Source: an uncultured Ferrovum sp.
Lineage (GTDB): Bacteria; Pseudomonadota; Gammaproteobacteria; Burkholderiales; Ferrovaceae
Assembly: GCA_903909215.1 (NCBI GenBank)
Contig: CAIVUX010000038.1
Span: forward strand, 1 to 64,000
Direction: 5' to 3'
Length of the DNA stretch: 64,000 nt
In this document: piece by piece, positions 42,066-51,495 of the stretch
How positions within the stretch are numbered: the first letter of the stretch is position 1
Layout of the letters: every line of letters starts with the position of its first letter
The notes under the pieces: generated by a model
Told to the model about the DNA's origin: nothing
Databases searched by the model: none
Seen by the model: only the letters and a program-made list of their open reading frames with translations
Program-made: the position numbers and the translations under genes

Positions 42066-42605
42066 CTATGATTTTGGCAAATACCACTTGGGATAATACT
42101 TTGCCACCACAGGTCCTTGGGTATCGAGCGCATGGCAACCGTCCAAATGGGGCGGCTTATGCTCGCTGCCCGATTCTGCAGAGCCATAGCGGGTTTGAAA
42201 CGCCACCGTAGCCAATGTGCCAATTAATTCCGTGAGATGGGTGCAGCCGCGCACGCCTCCAAACAGCTCTTTTACCGCCCGCGTAAAGCCTGGGGCTATG
42301 CTCAACCCCTTCAATTTGCCGTAATGCGGGGTGATGTTTTCGCAGCTGCCCTCGTAGGGGCGCGCCACCGTGCTGGCCTTTGCATCACGAATGATCATAT
42401 GGTCATCGATGGTAATGCTCAGCCACATGTCGTGAATGGGCTCGCCTGTTTTGCGAATGCCATTAGATACGGGAAAGTCGTAGCCCTTAATGTCCACCAA
42501 ATGGCCTTCAATATCGTAGAGACCGTCTTCGCGCTGAAACCCCTCTACAGAAATACTGCGGCGATGGAGTAACGTGCGAGCAACGGGCTGGTGGGATAAC
42601 GCCAT
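42066..42605 (-). CDS. DUF2889 family protein
   Basis: A 179-residue cytosolic protein of unknown function. It resembles the DUF2889 family, with the stretches HRRSISVEGFQREDGLYDIEGHLVD, IHDMWLSITIDD and the cysteine-containing SCENITPHYGKLKGLSIAPG and RGCTHLTELIG. No signal peptide or membrane segment is seen. GGAAG precedes the ATG. It stands alone between sucC and the divergent slt. Confidence 0.8.
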   Translation of the reverse strand: MALSHQPVARTLLHRRSISVEGFQREDGLYDIEGHLVDIKGYDFPVSNGIRKTGEPIHDMWLSITIDDHMIIRDAKASTVARPYEGSCENITPHYGKLKGLSIAPGFTRAVKELFGGVRGCTHLTELIGTLATVAFQTRYGSAESGSEHKPPHLDGCHALDTQGPVVAKYYPKWYLPKS

Positions 42606-42729
42606 GGTATCTTCCTTATAAAAACAACCGCACTAACGTCCAAAAACCCTCATGATACGCCAAATAGGCTCAAAATAGCCCTGTTTAACCCCTCCGCCCG
42701 CCCCCGCAGCGCAGGGGGTTATTTGCCCC

Positions 42730-42735
42730 TATAAT
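42730..42735 (+). promoter_or_regulatory. Candidate -10 for slt
   Basis: A perfect TATAAT 36 bases before the slt start; the expected -35 position lies in GC-rich sequence (CCCCCGCAGCGCAGGGGG, a small hairpin at 42701-42718) and does not match the consensus. The rest of the 165-bp gap shows nothing further that I can identify. Confidence 0.35.
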
Positions 42736-42770
42736 CAAGATCTACAGCCCTTAAGGCAAAGGACAATCCA

Positions 42771-44735
42771 TTGCAATCTGCAGCACCCATTTGTCGAGCG
42801 CTGGCGAGTCTGCTGCTGGCCGGCCTCCTACTGACAACCACACCAGCAACGGCCACTCCAGCCGATGATGCGCTGCTTGCTGCTCACGACTCGTGGGCTT
42901 TGCGCGACGTGGCAGGCGTTCAGCGCGGCATTAAAAACATGGGGTCAGACCCCTTAATCGACTATCCCGAGTATTGGTTGTTGGATTTGCGCTTAGCGCA
43001 ACCCGGCCCTCCCCCTAGCGCGGATGTAAAAGGCTTTTTGACACGCTACCCCAACAGCCCCTTATTGGAACCCTTGCGCATCACATGGCTGAAAGCCCTA
43101 GCACGCGCACAGGATTGGGATACCTTTGCAGCGCAAGTCACGCAAAATGCTTTAGAAGACACGGAGGTAGCCTGCGATCATTTTCAAAACAGGCTGCTCA
43201 AGCAAGACAGCTCCGTGGCGCGCGATGTGCGCGTGTTGTGGTTTTCCAATAAAATTTTGCCCGACAGTTGTGTGACCGTATTTCACCAATTGGCCAGCAA
43301 CGGATCGCTGAGCAATGACGATGTTTGGGCCGCCCTGCGCCAAGCCTTAAGCGATGCCAATTTAAACTTAGCACATGTCATCATGGGGTTTTTGCCTAGC
43401 GCACAGGCACCTGGCGAACTGGATTTGTCTACCGCCTATAACCGTCCGCTGCGTTTCTTAGAAAGCTGGAAAATAACCGATGCCTCACCGGCCACACATG
43501 AACTGGCCTTGTTTGCTCTGGCGCAATATGCTGCCCATTCACCGGAACTGGCCATAGCGCAATTAAACCGTTTGGCGCCGCGCTTGAACGCCCACGAAAT
43601 ATCTTATGCTTGGTTACAGATTGCTTATCAGGGCGCCTTGGCCTTAAACCCCAAAGCCATTATTTGGTTTCGCAATGTAACCGACCCATTGACCAATGAT
43701 GTGATGCGCACTTGGCGCATTCGCGCAGCATTGCGCGCACAAAATTGGGATGAACTATTAAACGGCATATCACAATTGTCTGGCACAGAGGCGCGACAAC
43801 CGGTGTGGCGTTATTGGAAGGCGCGAGCCCTGAGCGCGTTAAATAAAGCCGATGAGGCGCAAGCCTTACTTGCCGAACTTGCACAAGAACCCGGTTTTTA
43901 TGGATTGCTGGCACTGGAGGATTTGGACGGGCAATTTCAGGCCCCTATCGCACCTCCAGCGGCACAAGCCGATGAAATGATGGCTGTGGCGCCCCGCTTT
44001 GAGCGCGCCTTTAGACTGCATCAATTGGGGCTTGCCACCGACGCGCAATTTGAATGGAAGGCGGCAGATCGCCCATTAAACAGCCGTGAACATCTGGCAG
44101 CAGCCACCTGGGCCGCACAAGTCCTGTGGATAGACCGCTCCATCTACAGTATTGAGCGCGCCGGCGATCAGCAAGATTACGCGTTGCGTTACCCCTTACC
44201 CTACCGCGACGAAATACACAATTGGGCCACGCAAAATCAATTGGATGAAGCGTGGGTGTACGGCTTAACACGACAAGAAAGCCATTTCTTTCCTGAAGCC
44301 CGTTCGCGCTCCGGCGCCTTGGGGTTGATGCAGCTGATGCCCGCTACCGCCCGCTGGATTGCACGACGCATTTCATTAAAAGGGTTTCAACCCGCCGCCG
44401 CCACGCGCATTGACGTAAACCTTCAGCTGGGTTCGGCCTATTTACGCTATCTGCTCAACGTCACAGGCAACCCCGTATTGGCAACGGCTGCTTACAATGC
44501 AGGCCCCCACCGGGTGCGTGGTTGGATGCTCGAAGCCCCGCTTGAAGCCGCCTTGTTTATTGAAACCATTCCGATCACAGAAACACGCAACTACGTGAAG
44601 CATGTGCTCTACAACAGCACGGTTTACAATCAACGCTTGGGATTGCCCGTCGTATCATTAAAACAACGGTTGGGCGCGCTTTCTGGTGCGAAACCTGCAC
44701 GTGACAAGGACATTGATCCGGTGGTTCAACCATGA
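42771..44735 (+). CDS. slt: Soluble lytic murein transglycosylase
   Basis: A 654-residue periplasmic enzyme that cleaves peptidoglycan to 1,6-anhydro products. A signal peptide is followed by a long helical superhelix and a C-terminal goose-lysozyme-like domain: the catalytic glutamate is in VYGLTRQESHF, then SGALGLMQLMPATARWIA and AAYNAGPHRVRGW. Start is a TTG eight bases after AAGGA. A palindrome copy is read as MGSDP near residues 57-61. Overlaps cca by 4 bp. Confidence 0.95.
   Translation: MQSAAPICRALASLLLAGLLLTTTPATATPADDALLAAHDSWALRDVAGVQRGIKNMGSDPLIDYPEYWLLDLRLAQPGPPPSADVKGFLTRYPNSPLLEPLRITWLKALARAQDWDTFAAQVTQNALEDTEVACDHFQNRLLKQDSSVARDVRVLWFSNKILPDSCVTVFHQLASNGSLSNDDVWAALRQALSDANLNLAHVIMGFLPSAQAPGELDLSTAYNRPLRFLESWKITDASPATHELALFALAQYAAHSPELAIAQLNRLAPRLNAHEISYAWLQIAYQGALALNPKAIIWFRNVTDPLTNDVMRTWRIRAALRAQNWDELLNGISQLSGTEARQPVWRYWKARALSALNKADEAQALLAELAQEPGFYGLLALEDLDGQFQAPIAPPAAQADEMMAVAPRFERAFRLHQLGLATDAQFEWKAADRPLNSREHLAAATWAAQVLWIDRSIYSIERAGDQQDYALRYPLPYRDEIHNWATQNQLDEAWVYGLTRQESHFFPEARSRSGALGLMQLMPATARWIARRISLKGFQPAAATRIDVNLQLGSAYLRYLLNVTGNPVLATAAYNAGPHRVRGWMLEAPLEAALFIETIPITETRNYVKHVLYNSTVYNQRLGLPVVSLKQRLGALSGAKPARDKDIDPVVQP
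42941..42953. repeat. Single GGGGTCAGACCCC palindrome inside slt
   Basis: An exact 13-mer in the slt reading frame (ATG GGG TCA GAC CCC, MGSDP) near the start of the mature protein, in a loop-like stretch before DYPEYWLLDLRL. Confidence 0.8.
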
Positions 44736-45886
44736 AAATTTATGAAGTAGGCGGGGCCGTGCGCGATGAGTTGCTGGGTCTTGTGGTTCAAGACCGCGAC
44801 TGGGTGGTGGTGGGCGCCACACCTGAGGAAATGGAGGCGCAAGGCTTTAAACCCGTGGGTCGCGACTTTCCCGTTTTTCTGCACCCCAAGACCCACGAAG
44901 AATATGCGTTGGCGCGCACCGAACGCAAAACGGCGCCGGGCTATCGCGGCTTTACACTGCACGCCAGCCCCGAAGTCACTCTAGAAGAAGATTTGCAGCG
45001 GCGCGACCTCACCATTAATGCCATGGCCCGCGAACCCGGTGGCGCACTGGTAGATCCTTTTGGGGGTATCAATGATTTACGCCATCGCATCTTGCGTCAT
45101 GTAAGCGCAGCATTTGGTGAAGACCCGGTGCGGGTGTTGCGTGTGGCACGCTTTGCGGCACGCTTTAAGGAGGGATTTAACTTTACCGTGGCCCCGGAAA
45201 CCTATGCTTTGATGGAAAAAATGGTAGAGCACGGTGAAGTGGACGCCTTGGTGCCTGAGCGTGTGTGGCAAGAACTCTCGCGCGGCCTGAATGAATCTAC
45301 GCCCTCCGAATTATTTCATGTGCTTCATCGCTGTGGCGCCTTAAGCCGCGTAACACCTGAATTAATGAGCGCATGGCCTGAGCGATCAGAGCTGGCCTTA
45401 GAGACCGTGGACCATGCCGCGGCCATGCGCCATCCCCTGGGTGTGCGCTGGAGCGCGTTTCTGGTTAACTTGTTGCAAGATCATTTGCACAGCGGACGTG
45501 AAGTGATTGTGCCCTTGTGCGAGCGCATTCGCGTCCCCACGGAGATTCGCGATTTGGCACGTATCACCGCCGAGAACTTTGTCCACATCAGCTCCATTAC
45601 AGACGCTTCCGCGGAAAAATTATTAACCGTGATTGAGCGCACCGATGGCGTGCGCCGCCCGCAACGTTTTGAAGAAATATTGGCCACTCACGCATGCTGT
45701 ATGCAGGCGCGTGAAGGAAGCATGGCTCAGGCCCAAGAGGACACGGTGTGGGGGCGTTTAAACCGCGCGCTGCAGGCCACACTAAAAGTACCTACCGGTG
45801 AGATTATTCAAGGGGCGGAACCAGCAGACATTCCAGTGCGCATTCGTGCAGCGCGACTGCACGCCATTGCAGAAACCTTACATTAA
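44732..45886 (+). CDS. cca: CCA tRNA nucleotidyltransferase
   Basis: A 384-residue class II nucleotidyltransferase that adds or repairs the CCA end of tRNA. The head domain has VGGAVRDELLG and RDWVVVGATPEEM with the catalytic acidic pair, and RRDLTINAMA. The C-terminal part aligns with the HD domain of E. coli Cca (RIRVPTEIRDLARITAENF) but the HD motif is absent: where HDLGK is expected the sequence is VNLLQ. It probably lacks the phosphohydrolase activity. Converges with midA, overlapping by 9 bp. Confidence 0.95.
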   Translation: MKIYEVGGAVRDELLGLVVQDRDWVVVGATPEEMEAQGFKPVGRDFPVFLHPKTHEEYALARTERKTAPGYRGFTLHASPEVTLEEDLQRRDLTINAMAREPGGALVDPFGGINDLRHRILRHVSAAFGEDPVRVLRVARFAARFKEGFNFTVAPETYALMEKMVEHGEVDALVPERVWQELSRGLNESTPSELFHVLHRCGALSRVTPELMSAWPERSELALETVDHAAAMRHPLGVRWSAFLVNLLQDHLHSGREVIVPLCERIRVPTEIRDLARITAENFVHISSITDASAEKLLTVIERTDGVRRPQRFEEILATHACCMQAREGSMAQAQEDTVWGRLNRALQATLKVPTGEIIQGAEPADIPVRIRAARLHAIAETLH

Positions 45887-47044
45887 ACCCAGCAGCGATT
45901 GCGCGTGCTTTGATGCCGCCCCCTTTCCCAATACCAAAACTTTAAACAGCTCTCCCATTTCTGCCGGACTGAGTAGCTTTTGTACCGCCGAGATGGTGGC
46001 GAAATGTTGTCGGGTGTCTTGTGCCGACAGATTGGTCATGTGATCAGTAATTCCCGCATCAATCAGCCACGCCGCTTGAGTGGCATAGTCTTGCACCGTT
46101 AAGCCTTGCTGCTGCGCGGCACGTGCCACGGCCGTAAAGTCCACATGTGCCGTAATGTCTTGCAAGCCCGGATAGATAAAAGGGTTGCCATGGGCGTGGT
46201 GACGAATGTGACACATGAGTGTGCCTTCATTGCGTTGTGGATGGTAATACTCGCGTGCTGGAAAGCCGTAATCAATAAAAATGGCGCAGCCCGCATTTAA
46301 TGACGCGGCTAAATTCACCATTAAATCGCCTGCCGATAAGTTGACCTCGGTGTCGTAATGATCGACCTCCATGGGGGTGATGAATATTTTTGCCAAGGCG
46401 TCCATCAGCCTGATGTTTTGTAAGGGGTGCTCGCGCCACGCAAACGCATTGTTTTCCATGACAACACCCAGTTCCACCCAATGATCCTGGCGCCAACCCA
46501 CACGGTGCACCGGAAAAGCGTCCAGTACTTCGTTGGCCAGCACCACACCGCTAATATCCTTAGGCCATGCATCGCACCAAGTAATGCGCCCAGCAAGTTC
46601 TGCGGGCAAGGTGGCAAGCATCTGTTGCTGACGCGCGCGCAGCTCGGGACTGACTTCCAAAATACGGTAATGGCGCGGCAAGGTTTTTAATTCATGCAGC
46701 GCCAGCAACAGGTCGTGGGCCAAGCGCCCACTGCCCGCTCCCATTTCTAAAATGTCGCTGTCTTCAATATGGCTAAGCGTTTCTGCCACGGGGCCTGCCA
46801 CGGTTAGTGCAAAAAGCGGCGTCATTTCAGGAGCAGTAACAAAGTCCCCGGCGGCACCCAACTTAGCCGACCCTGCGCTGTAATACCCCAGACCGGGGGC
46901 ATAAAGGGCCAAGGCCATGTACTGCGCAAAGTCGATCCAGCCCCCCTGAGCCGCAATAACGCGCGCAATCTCGGCCTGCAGCACCAGGCTATGGGCCTGC
47001 GCTTCAGCACCCGGGATCAGGTTGTGCGGTAAAATAGCGGTCAT
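45878..47044 (-). CDS. MidA/NDUFAF7-family SAM-dependent methyltransferase
   Basis: A 388-residue methyltransferase (former DUF185). The SAM site is [17 protein letters not shown], with [12 protein letters not shown] before it and [21 protein letters not shown] later. The eukaryotic homologue methylates an arginine on the NuoD-like subunit during complex I assembly, so a link to the nuo operon in this window is attractive but inferred. Start at 47044 (MTAILPHN), 30 bp from the divergent ttcA start. Confidence 0.85.
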   Translation of the reverse strand: MTAILPHNLIPGAEAQAHSLVLQAEIARVIAAQGGWIDFAQYMALALYAPGLGYYSAGSAKLGAAGDFVTAPEMTPLFALTVAGPVAETLSHIEDSDILEMGAGSGRLAHDLLLALHELKTLPRHYRILEVSPELRARQQQMLATLPAELAGRITWCDAWPKDISGVVLANEVLDAFPVHRVGWRQDHWVELGVVMENNAFAWREHPLQNIRLMDALAKIFITPMEVDHYDTEVNLSAGDLMVNLAASLNAGCAIFIDYGFPAREYYHPQRNEGTLMCHIRHHAHGNPFIYPGLQDITAHVDFTAVARAAQQQGLTVQDYATQAAWLIDAGITDHMTNLSAQDTRQHFATISAVQKLLSPAEMGELFKVLVLGKGAASKHAQSLLGLM

Positions 47045-47073
47045 TTCAGAATACGGGCTTCCATAAGGGCTAT

Positions 47074-47979
47074 ATGTTAACGGTTGAACGACCTCCTTCG
47101 GCAAATTTCATTCGCCTGCAAGAACGGCTATGCAGTGCCGTGGGTCGCGCCATTGGTGATTTTAATTTAATCGAGGAAGGCGATACGGTGATGGTGTGCG
47201 TAAGCGGCGGCAAGGATTCCTATGCCCTGCTCACTATTCTGATGGCTTTGCGCAAGCGCGCACCGATTAATTTTAAACTCATTGCGGTTAACTTGGACCA
47301 GAAGCAGCCCGGCTTTCCGGAGGACGTGCTGCCCGCTTATCTGGCTTCCTTGGGCGTAGATTACCGCATCATTGAAGCCGACACTTATTCCATCGTGCGT
47401 GAAAAAATCCCCTTGGGCAAAACCACCTGCTCGCTGTGCTCTCGTTTGCGCCGCGGCGTGCTGTACCGCGCGGCCAAAGAACTGGGGGCCAACAAGATTG
47501 CCTTGGGGCATCACCGCGACGACATTATCGAAACTTTTTTCTTGAACATGTTCTATGGTGGACGCATGAAGGCCATGCCGCCCAAGCTTGTCAGCGACGA
47601 TGGGCACCATATGGTGATTCGCCCACTGGCCTATTGTTTGGAAAAAGATTTGGCGAGTTTTGCCCGTCGCAAAGAATTCCCGATTATTCCTTGTGACTTA
47701 TGCGGCTCGCAAGAAAACTTAAAACGGCAAGAAATTAAAGCCTGGTTGGTACAAATGGAGCGCGATTTTCCGGGGCGCGTGGACAATATATTTTCCTCGC
47801 TACAGTCCGTGACCCCCTCTCACTTAGCGGACACCCGCTTATTTGACTTCGTGGGCTTAAAGTCCAGCCACATGGAGTGCATTGATGGCGACACTTTGTT
47901 TGACCCAGAAGAATTGGAGCGGGGCGCGTTGCGCCTGTCCAGCGCCACAACGGATCGCATTCATTTCATCAGGAAATAG
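47074..47979 (+). CDS. ttcA: tRNA 2-thiocytidine(32) biosynthesis protein TtcA
   Basis: A 301-residue PP-loop ATPase that thiolates cytidine 32 of certain tRNAs. The PP-loop is [21 protein letters not shown] and PCDLCGSQ supply the iron-sulfur cluster cysteines. Length is normal. AAGGG precedes the ATG. Converges with metF across a palindrome pair. Confidence 0.96.
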   Translation: MLTVERPPSANFIRLQERLCSAVGRAIGDFNLIEEGDTVMVCVSGGKDSYALLTILMALRKRAPINFKLIAVNLDQKQPGFPEDVLPAYLASLGVDYRIIEADTYSIVREKIPLGKTTCSLCSRLRRGVLYRAAKELGANKIALGHHRDDIIETFFLNMFYGGRMKAMPPKLVSDDGHHMVIRPLAYCLEKDLASFARRKEFPIIPCDLCGSQENLKRQEIKAWLVQMERDFPGRVDNIFSSLQSVTPSHLADTRLFDFVGLKSSHMECIDGDTLFDPEELERGALRLSSATTDRIHFIRK

Positions 47980-47990
47980 GTGTGGAAATA

Positions 47991-48020
47991 GGGGTCAGAC
48001 CCCCCCTGGGGTCAGACCCC
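47991..48020. repeat. Palindrome pair between ttcA and metF
   Basis: Two GGGGTCAGACCCC units spaced by CCCT in the 46-bp gap between convergent genes. Unlike the other pairs both units have the same central base, so the stem they form has one mismatched centre. AAATA precedes and AAAT follows. Confidence 0.9.
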
Positions 48021-48025
48021 AAATC

Positions 48026-48880
48026 TCAGCGAGAAGAGAGGTGCAGACGGTCCCAAATGACGCTGGTGAGTCCAGCGGAATTCATGGTGTAGAAATGCAG
48101 CCCCGGCGCACCGGCTGTGAGCAGGCGATCGCACAACTGCGTGACAACATCCAACCCGAATGCTTTGATGGATGCAGTGTCATCGCCATAGCCCAACATT
48201 TTCATGCGTACCCAACGGGGGATTTCAGCTCCGCACGCTTCAGAGAAGCGACTGAGCTGAGAAAAATTAGCAATCGGCATAATGCCGGGCACGATAGGTA
48301 GGTTAATTCCTTCCGCTTCACACTCATCTACGAAGCTGAAATAAGCATCGGGGTTGTAAAAATACTGGGTGATGGCGGCATTCGCCCCCGCGTCCACTTT
48401 GCGCTTGAAGTGCGCAATATTTTCTTGGGCGGAACGGGCTTGCGGATGAACCTCTGGATAAGCCGCCACTTCAATATAGAAGTGGTCCCCCGTCTCGGCG
48501 CGAATGAATTCTACCAATTCATTGGCGTAACGAAACTCACCACCACCAAAAGTGCCCGAGGGCAAATCACCGCGCAAGGCCACCACGTGACGAATGCCGT
48601 TTTCTTTGTACTGCGCCAGCACCTCCGCCAATCCTTCACGTGTAGAACCGATGCAAGAAATGTGCGGGGCTGCAGGATAGCCCGCCCGTTGAATTTCTAA
48701 CACCGTGCCCAGCGTCAATTCGCGCGTGGAACCTGCCGCACCATAAGTAACAGAGAAGAAACCAGGCTTGAGCTGTGCCAGCTGACGCCAGGTTTGACGC
48801 AGCTTTTCAGCGCCCTGTTCTGTTTTGGGCGGAAAGAATTCAAAGCTAAAAATCTTCTTTAGGGCTTGCTGGCTTTGCAC
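48026..48880 (-). CDS. metF: 5,10-methylenetetrahydrofolate reductase
   Basis: A 284-residue flavin-dependent TIM-barrel enzyme that makes 5-methyltetrahydrofolate for methionine synthesis. Features: FSFEFFPPKTEQG with the catalytic glutamate, and RHVVALRGDLP. It is the last gene of metK-ahcY-metF, starting 13 bp after ahcY, so the methyl cycle genes are co-expressed. Confidence 0.97.
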   Translation of the reverse strand: MQSQQALKKIFSFEFFPPKTEQGAEKLRQTWRQLAQLKPGFFSVTYGAAGSTRELTLGTVLEIQRAGYPAAPHISCIGSTREGLAEVLAQYKENGIRHVVALRGDLPSGTFGGGEFRYANELVEFIRAETGDHFYIEVAAYPEVHPQARSAQENIAHFKRKVDAGANAAITQYFYNPDAYFSFVDECEAEGINLPIVPGIMPIANFSQLSRFSEACGAEIPRWVRMKMLGYGDDTASIKAFGLDVVTQLCDRLLTAGAPGLHFYTMNSAGLTSVIWDRLHLSSR

Positions 48881-48893
48881 AGTGTTTAAAGTC

Positions 48894-50207
48894 TCAATAA
48901 CGGTAATGGTTCGGCTTGTAAGGGCCGGCCGGACTAATGCTTAAGTACTCTGCTTGCGCGGATGTAAGGGCTGTAAGCTTAGCGCCAATCTTCTTCAAAT
49001 GCAGGCGCGCCACTTTCTCGTCCAAATGCTTAGGCAAGATGTACAGACCCACAGGGTACTTACCGGGATTGTTCCACAACTCAATTTGCGCCATCACCTG
49101 GTTGGTAAATGATGCTGACATCACAAAGCTGGGGTGGCCCGTACCGCAGCCTAAATTCACCAAGCGCCCTTCTGCCAAGACAATAATGCGGCGCCCATCA
49201 GGAAATAGCACATGGTCCACTTGGGGCTTGATGTTTTCCCAAGTGTATTGGCGCAAGGAGGCGATGTCGATTTCAGAATCGAAGTGGCCGATGTTGCACA
49301 CAATGGCGTCATGCTTCATGGCGCGCAAGTGCTCGTGTGTGATAACGCCTACGTTGCCAGTGGCGGTGACAAAAATATCGCCCAAGCCGGCCACATCATC
49401 CAAGGTAACCACACGATAGCCTTCCATGGCCGCTTGCAACGCGCAGATGGGGTCGATCTCCGTAATCCATACGGTAGCCCCCATGCCGCGGAAGGCTTGC
49501 GCGCAACCCTTGCCCACATCGCCGTAACCCGCCACTACGGCAATTTTTCCCGCAATCATCACATCTGTGGCGCGCTTAATGCCATCGAGCAATGATTCGC
49601 GACAGCCGTAGAGATTGTCGAACTTCGATTTGGTAACCGAATCATTCACATTAAAGGCCGGGCATTTCAGCTCGCCCTTCTTCAGCATTTCGTTTAAGCG
49701 ATGAACGCCCGTGGTGGTTTCTTCTGAAATGCCGCGAATATGCGCCAACAGTTCGGGGTACTTGTCGTGCATGATGAGGGTTAAATCGCCACCATCATCC
49801 AAAATCATATTAGGCAACCAACCATCGGGGCCGAAAATGGTTTGCTCCACACACCACCAAAACTCTTCTTCCGTTTCACCTTTCCAGGCAAACACGGGGA
49901 TGCCGGCTTCCGCCATGGCGGCAGCGGCTTGGTCTTGTGTTGAAAAAATATTGCACGAGCTCCAACGCACTTCAGCGCCTAAGGCCACCAAAGTTTCCAT
50001 GAGCACCGCAGTTTGAATGGTCATGTGCAAGCAACCGGCAATACGCGCACCCTTCAACGGCTGGCTGCCGGCATATTCTTCCCGCAAGGCCATGAGGCCG
50101 GGCATTTCGTTTTCAGCAATATCCACTTCTTTTCGTCCCCAACGGGCCAAAGAAATGTCGGCTACTTTATAGTCGGGAATGTTCTGTGTTTTCGGTACGG
50201 CGTTCAT
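48894..50207 (-). CDS. ahcY: Adenosylhomocysteinase
   Basis: A 437-residue NAD-dependent enzyme that splits S-adenosylhomocysteine to adenosine and homocysteine. Signatures: [27 protein letters not shown] and the NAD site [13 protein letters not shown]; it ends KPNHYRY. The ATG at 50207 sits six bases after AAGGAG. Only 10 bp separates it from metK, leaving no room for a separate SAH riboswitch. Confidence 0.98.
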   Translation of the reverse strand: MNAVPKTQNIPDYKVADISLARWGRKEVDIAENEMPGLMALREEYAGSQPLKGARIAGCLHMTIQTAVLMETLVALGAEVRWSSCNIFSTQDQAAAAMAEAGIPVFAWKGETEEEFWWCVEQTIFGPDGWLPNMILDDGGDLTLIMHDKYPELLAHIRGISEETTTGVHRLNEMLKKGELKCPAFNVNDSVTKSKFDNLYGCRESLLDGIKRATDVMIAGKIAVVAGYGDVGKGCAQAFRGMGATVWITEIDPICALQAAMEGYRVVTLDDVAGLGDIFVTATGNVGVITHEHLRAMKHDAIVCNIGHFDSEIDIASLRQYTWENIKPQVDHVLFPDGRRIIVLAEGRLVNLGCGTGHPSFVMSASFTNQVMAQIELWNNPGKYPVGLYILPKHLDEKVARLHLKKIGAKLTALTSAQAEYLSISPAGPYKPNHYRY

Positions 50208-50217
50208 TTGCAACTCC

Positions 50218-51375
50218 TTAACTGTCTGATTTTAGGGCCTGCGCGCGGTCGCGAGCTTCCCAAGTAAATTCAGGCTCTTCGCGGCCGAAGTGGCCGTAGG
50301 CTGCGGTTTTGCTGTAAATGGGACGCAACAAGTCCAGCGCTTGAATAATGCCTTTGGGACGTAAATCAAAATGACGCAACACGCGTTGTGACAACTCTTC
50401 ATCAGGAATTGTTCCCGTGCCAAAAGTGTCTACCATCAAGCTCACCGGCTTGGCCACACCAATGGCGTAAGCCACTTGCACTTCACAGCGACGGGCCAAC
50501 CCAGCCGCCACAATGTTCTTGGCCACATGACGCATGGCATAGGCTGCAGAGCGATCTACTTTGGAAGGGTCCTTGCCCGAGAAGGCCCCACCCCCATGAC
50601 GCGCCATGCCGCCGTAGGTATCCACAATAATTTTGCGACCCGTTAGGCCGCAATCGCCCATGGGGCCGCCAATCACAAAACGACCCGTGGGGTTAATTAA
50701 GTAGCGTGTGTTCTTGCCCAGCAATTCAGGGGGCAGCACAGGCTTCACGATTTCTTCGATAACCGCTTCGGAGAGCTTATCGTGTGTGATGTCCGGGTTA
50801 TGCTGCGTGGACAGCACCACCGTGTCGATCTCTACCGCGCGCCCATTTTCATAGCGTACCGTCACTTGCGATTTGGCGTCGGGACGAAGAAAGGGCAGCC
50901 GGCCATCTTTGCGCAACTCTGCTTGGCGTTGCACCAGTCGGTGCGCCAAATGAATGGGGAGCGGCATTAAGGTGTCGGTTTCATCGCAGGCGTAACCAAA
51001 CATCAAACCCTGGTCGCCCGCACCCTGATCCAGATCCAACCCTGAGCCTTCGTTGACGCCCACGGCAATGTCCGGACTCTGGCGGTTGAGTGCCGTAAGT
51101 ACTGCGCAGGTTTGGTAATCAAAGCCGATGTCGGAGCTGTTGTAGCCGATGCGTCGAACCACATCGCGCGCCACATCAATGTAATTGATTTGCGCCTTGG
51201 TGGTGATTTCACCGGAGATCACGATCATGCCGGTGCTGGTGAGCACCTCACACGCTACACGGGCCTGAGGATCCTGGGCTAGAATAGCATCGAGTACTCC
51301 GTCGGAGATTTGATCGGCCACCTTATCAGGGTGACCTTCGGATACCGACTCCGAAGTGAAGAGATATTGACTCAT
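50218..51375 (-). CDS. metK: S-adenosylmethionine synthase
   Basis: A 385-residue enzyme making S-adenosylmethionine from methionine and ATP. Motifs: [29 protein letters not shown], and the phosphate loop [16 protein letters not shown]. First gene of the methyl-cycle operon, with its own promoter divergent from lpxL. Confidence 0.98.
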   Translation of the reverse strand: MSQYLFTSESVSEGHPDKVADQISDGVLDAILAQDPQARVACEVLTSTGMIVISGEITTKAQINYIDVARDVVRRIGYNSSDIGFDYQTCAVLTALNRQSPDIAVGVNEGSGLDLDQGAGDQGLMFGYACDETDTLMPLPIHLAHRLVQRQAELRKDGRLPFLRPDAKSQVTVRYENGRAVEIDTVVLSTQHNPDITHDKLSEAVIEEIVKPVLPPELLGKNTRYLINPTGRFVIGGPMGDCGLTGRKIIVDTYGGMARHGGGAFSGKDPSKVDRSAAYAMRHVAKNIVAAGLARRCEVQVAYAIGVAKPVSLMVDTFGTGTIPDEELSQRVLRHFDLRPKGIIQALDLLRPIYSKTAAYGHFGREEPEFTWEARDRAQALKSDS

Positions 51376-51416
51376 GGCGAACCCCGCCCTTTTTCATGGA
51401 AAAACGTTAGTCTTGG

Positions 51417-51422
51417 ATTATA
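51417..51422 (-). promoter_or_regulatory. Candidate -10 for metK
   Basis: A perfect TATAAT on the minus strand 42 bases before the metK ATG; a weak AT-rich -35 lies at the right distance. The leader ends GGGCGGGGTTCGCC immediately before the ATG, where GGCG and CGCC could pair and hide the ribosome site. Confidence 0.45.
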
Positions 51423-51495
51423 ACAGTAATTTACTGAGTTTAATGACGTGCAGGGGCCTATGCGTAGGGGTTTTAACGCCCGCTCAGGCCATCTT

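Noticed and set aside
42701-42726. GC-rich hairpin CCCCCGCAGCGCAGGGGG followed by TTATTT as a terminator
   Set aside because: No gene on the plus strand ends before it and the run of T is broken; it lies in a divergent promoter region, so a terminator is not supported.
50208-50217. SAH riboswitch before ahcY
   Set aside because: Only 10 bp separates metK and ahcY, too little for the known structure.
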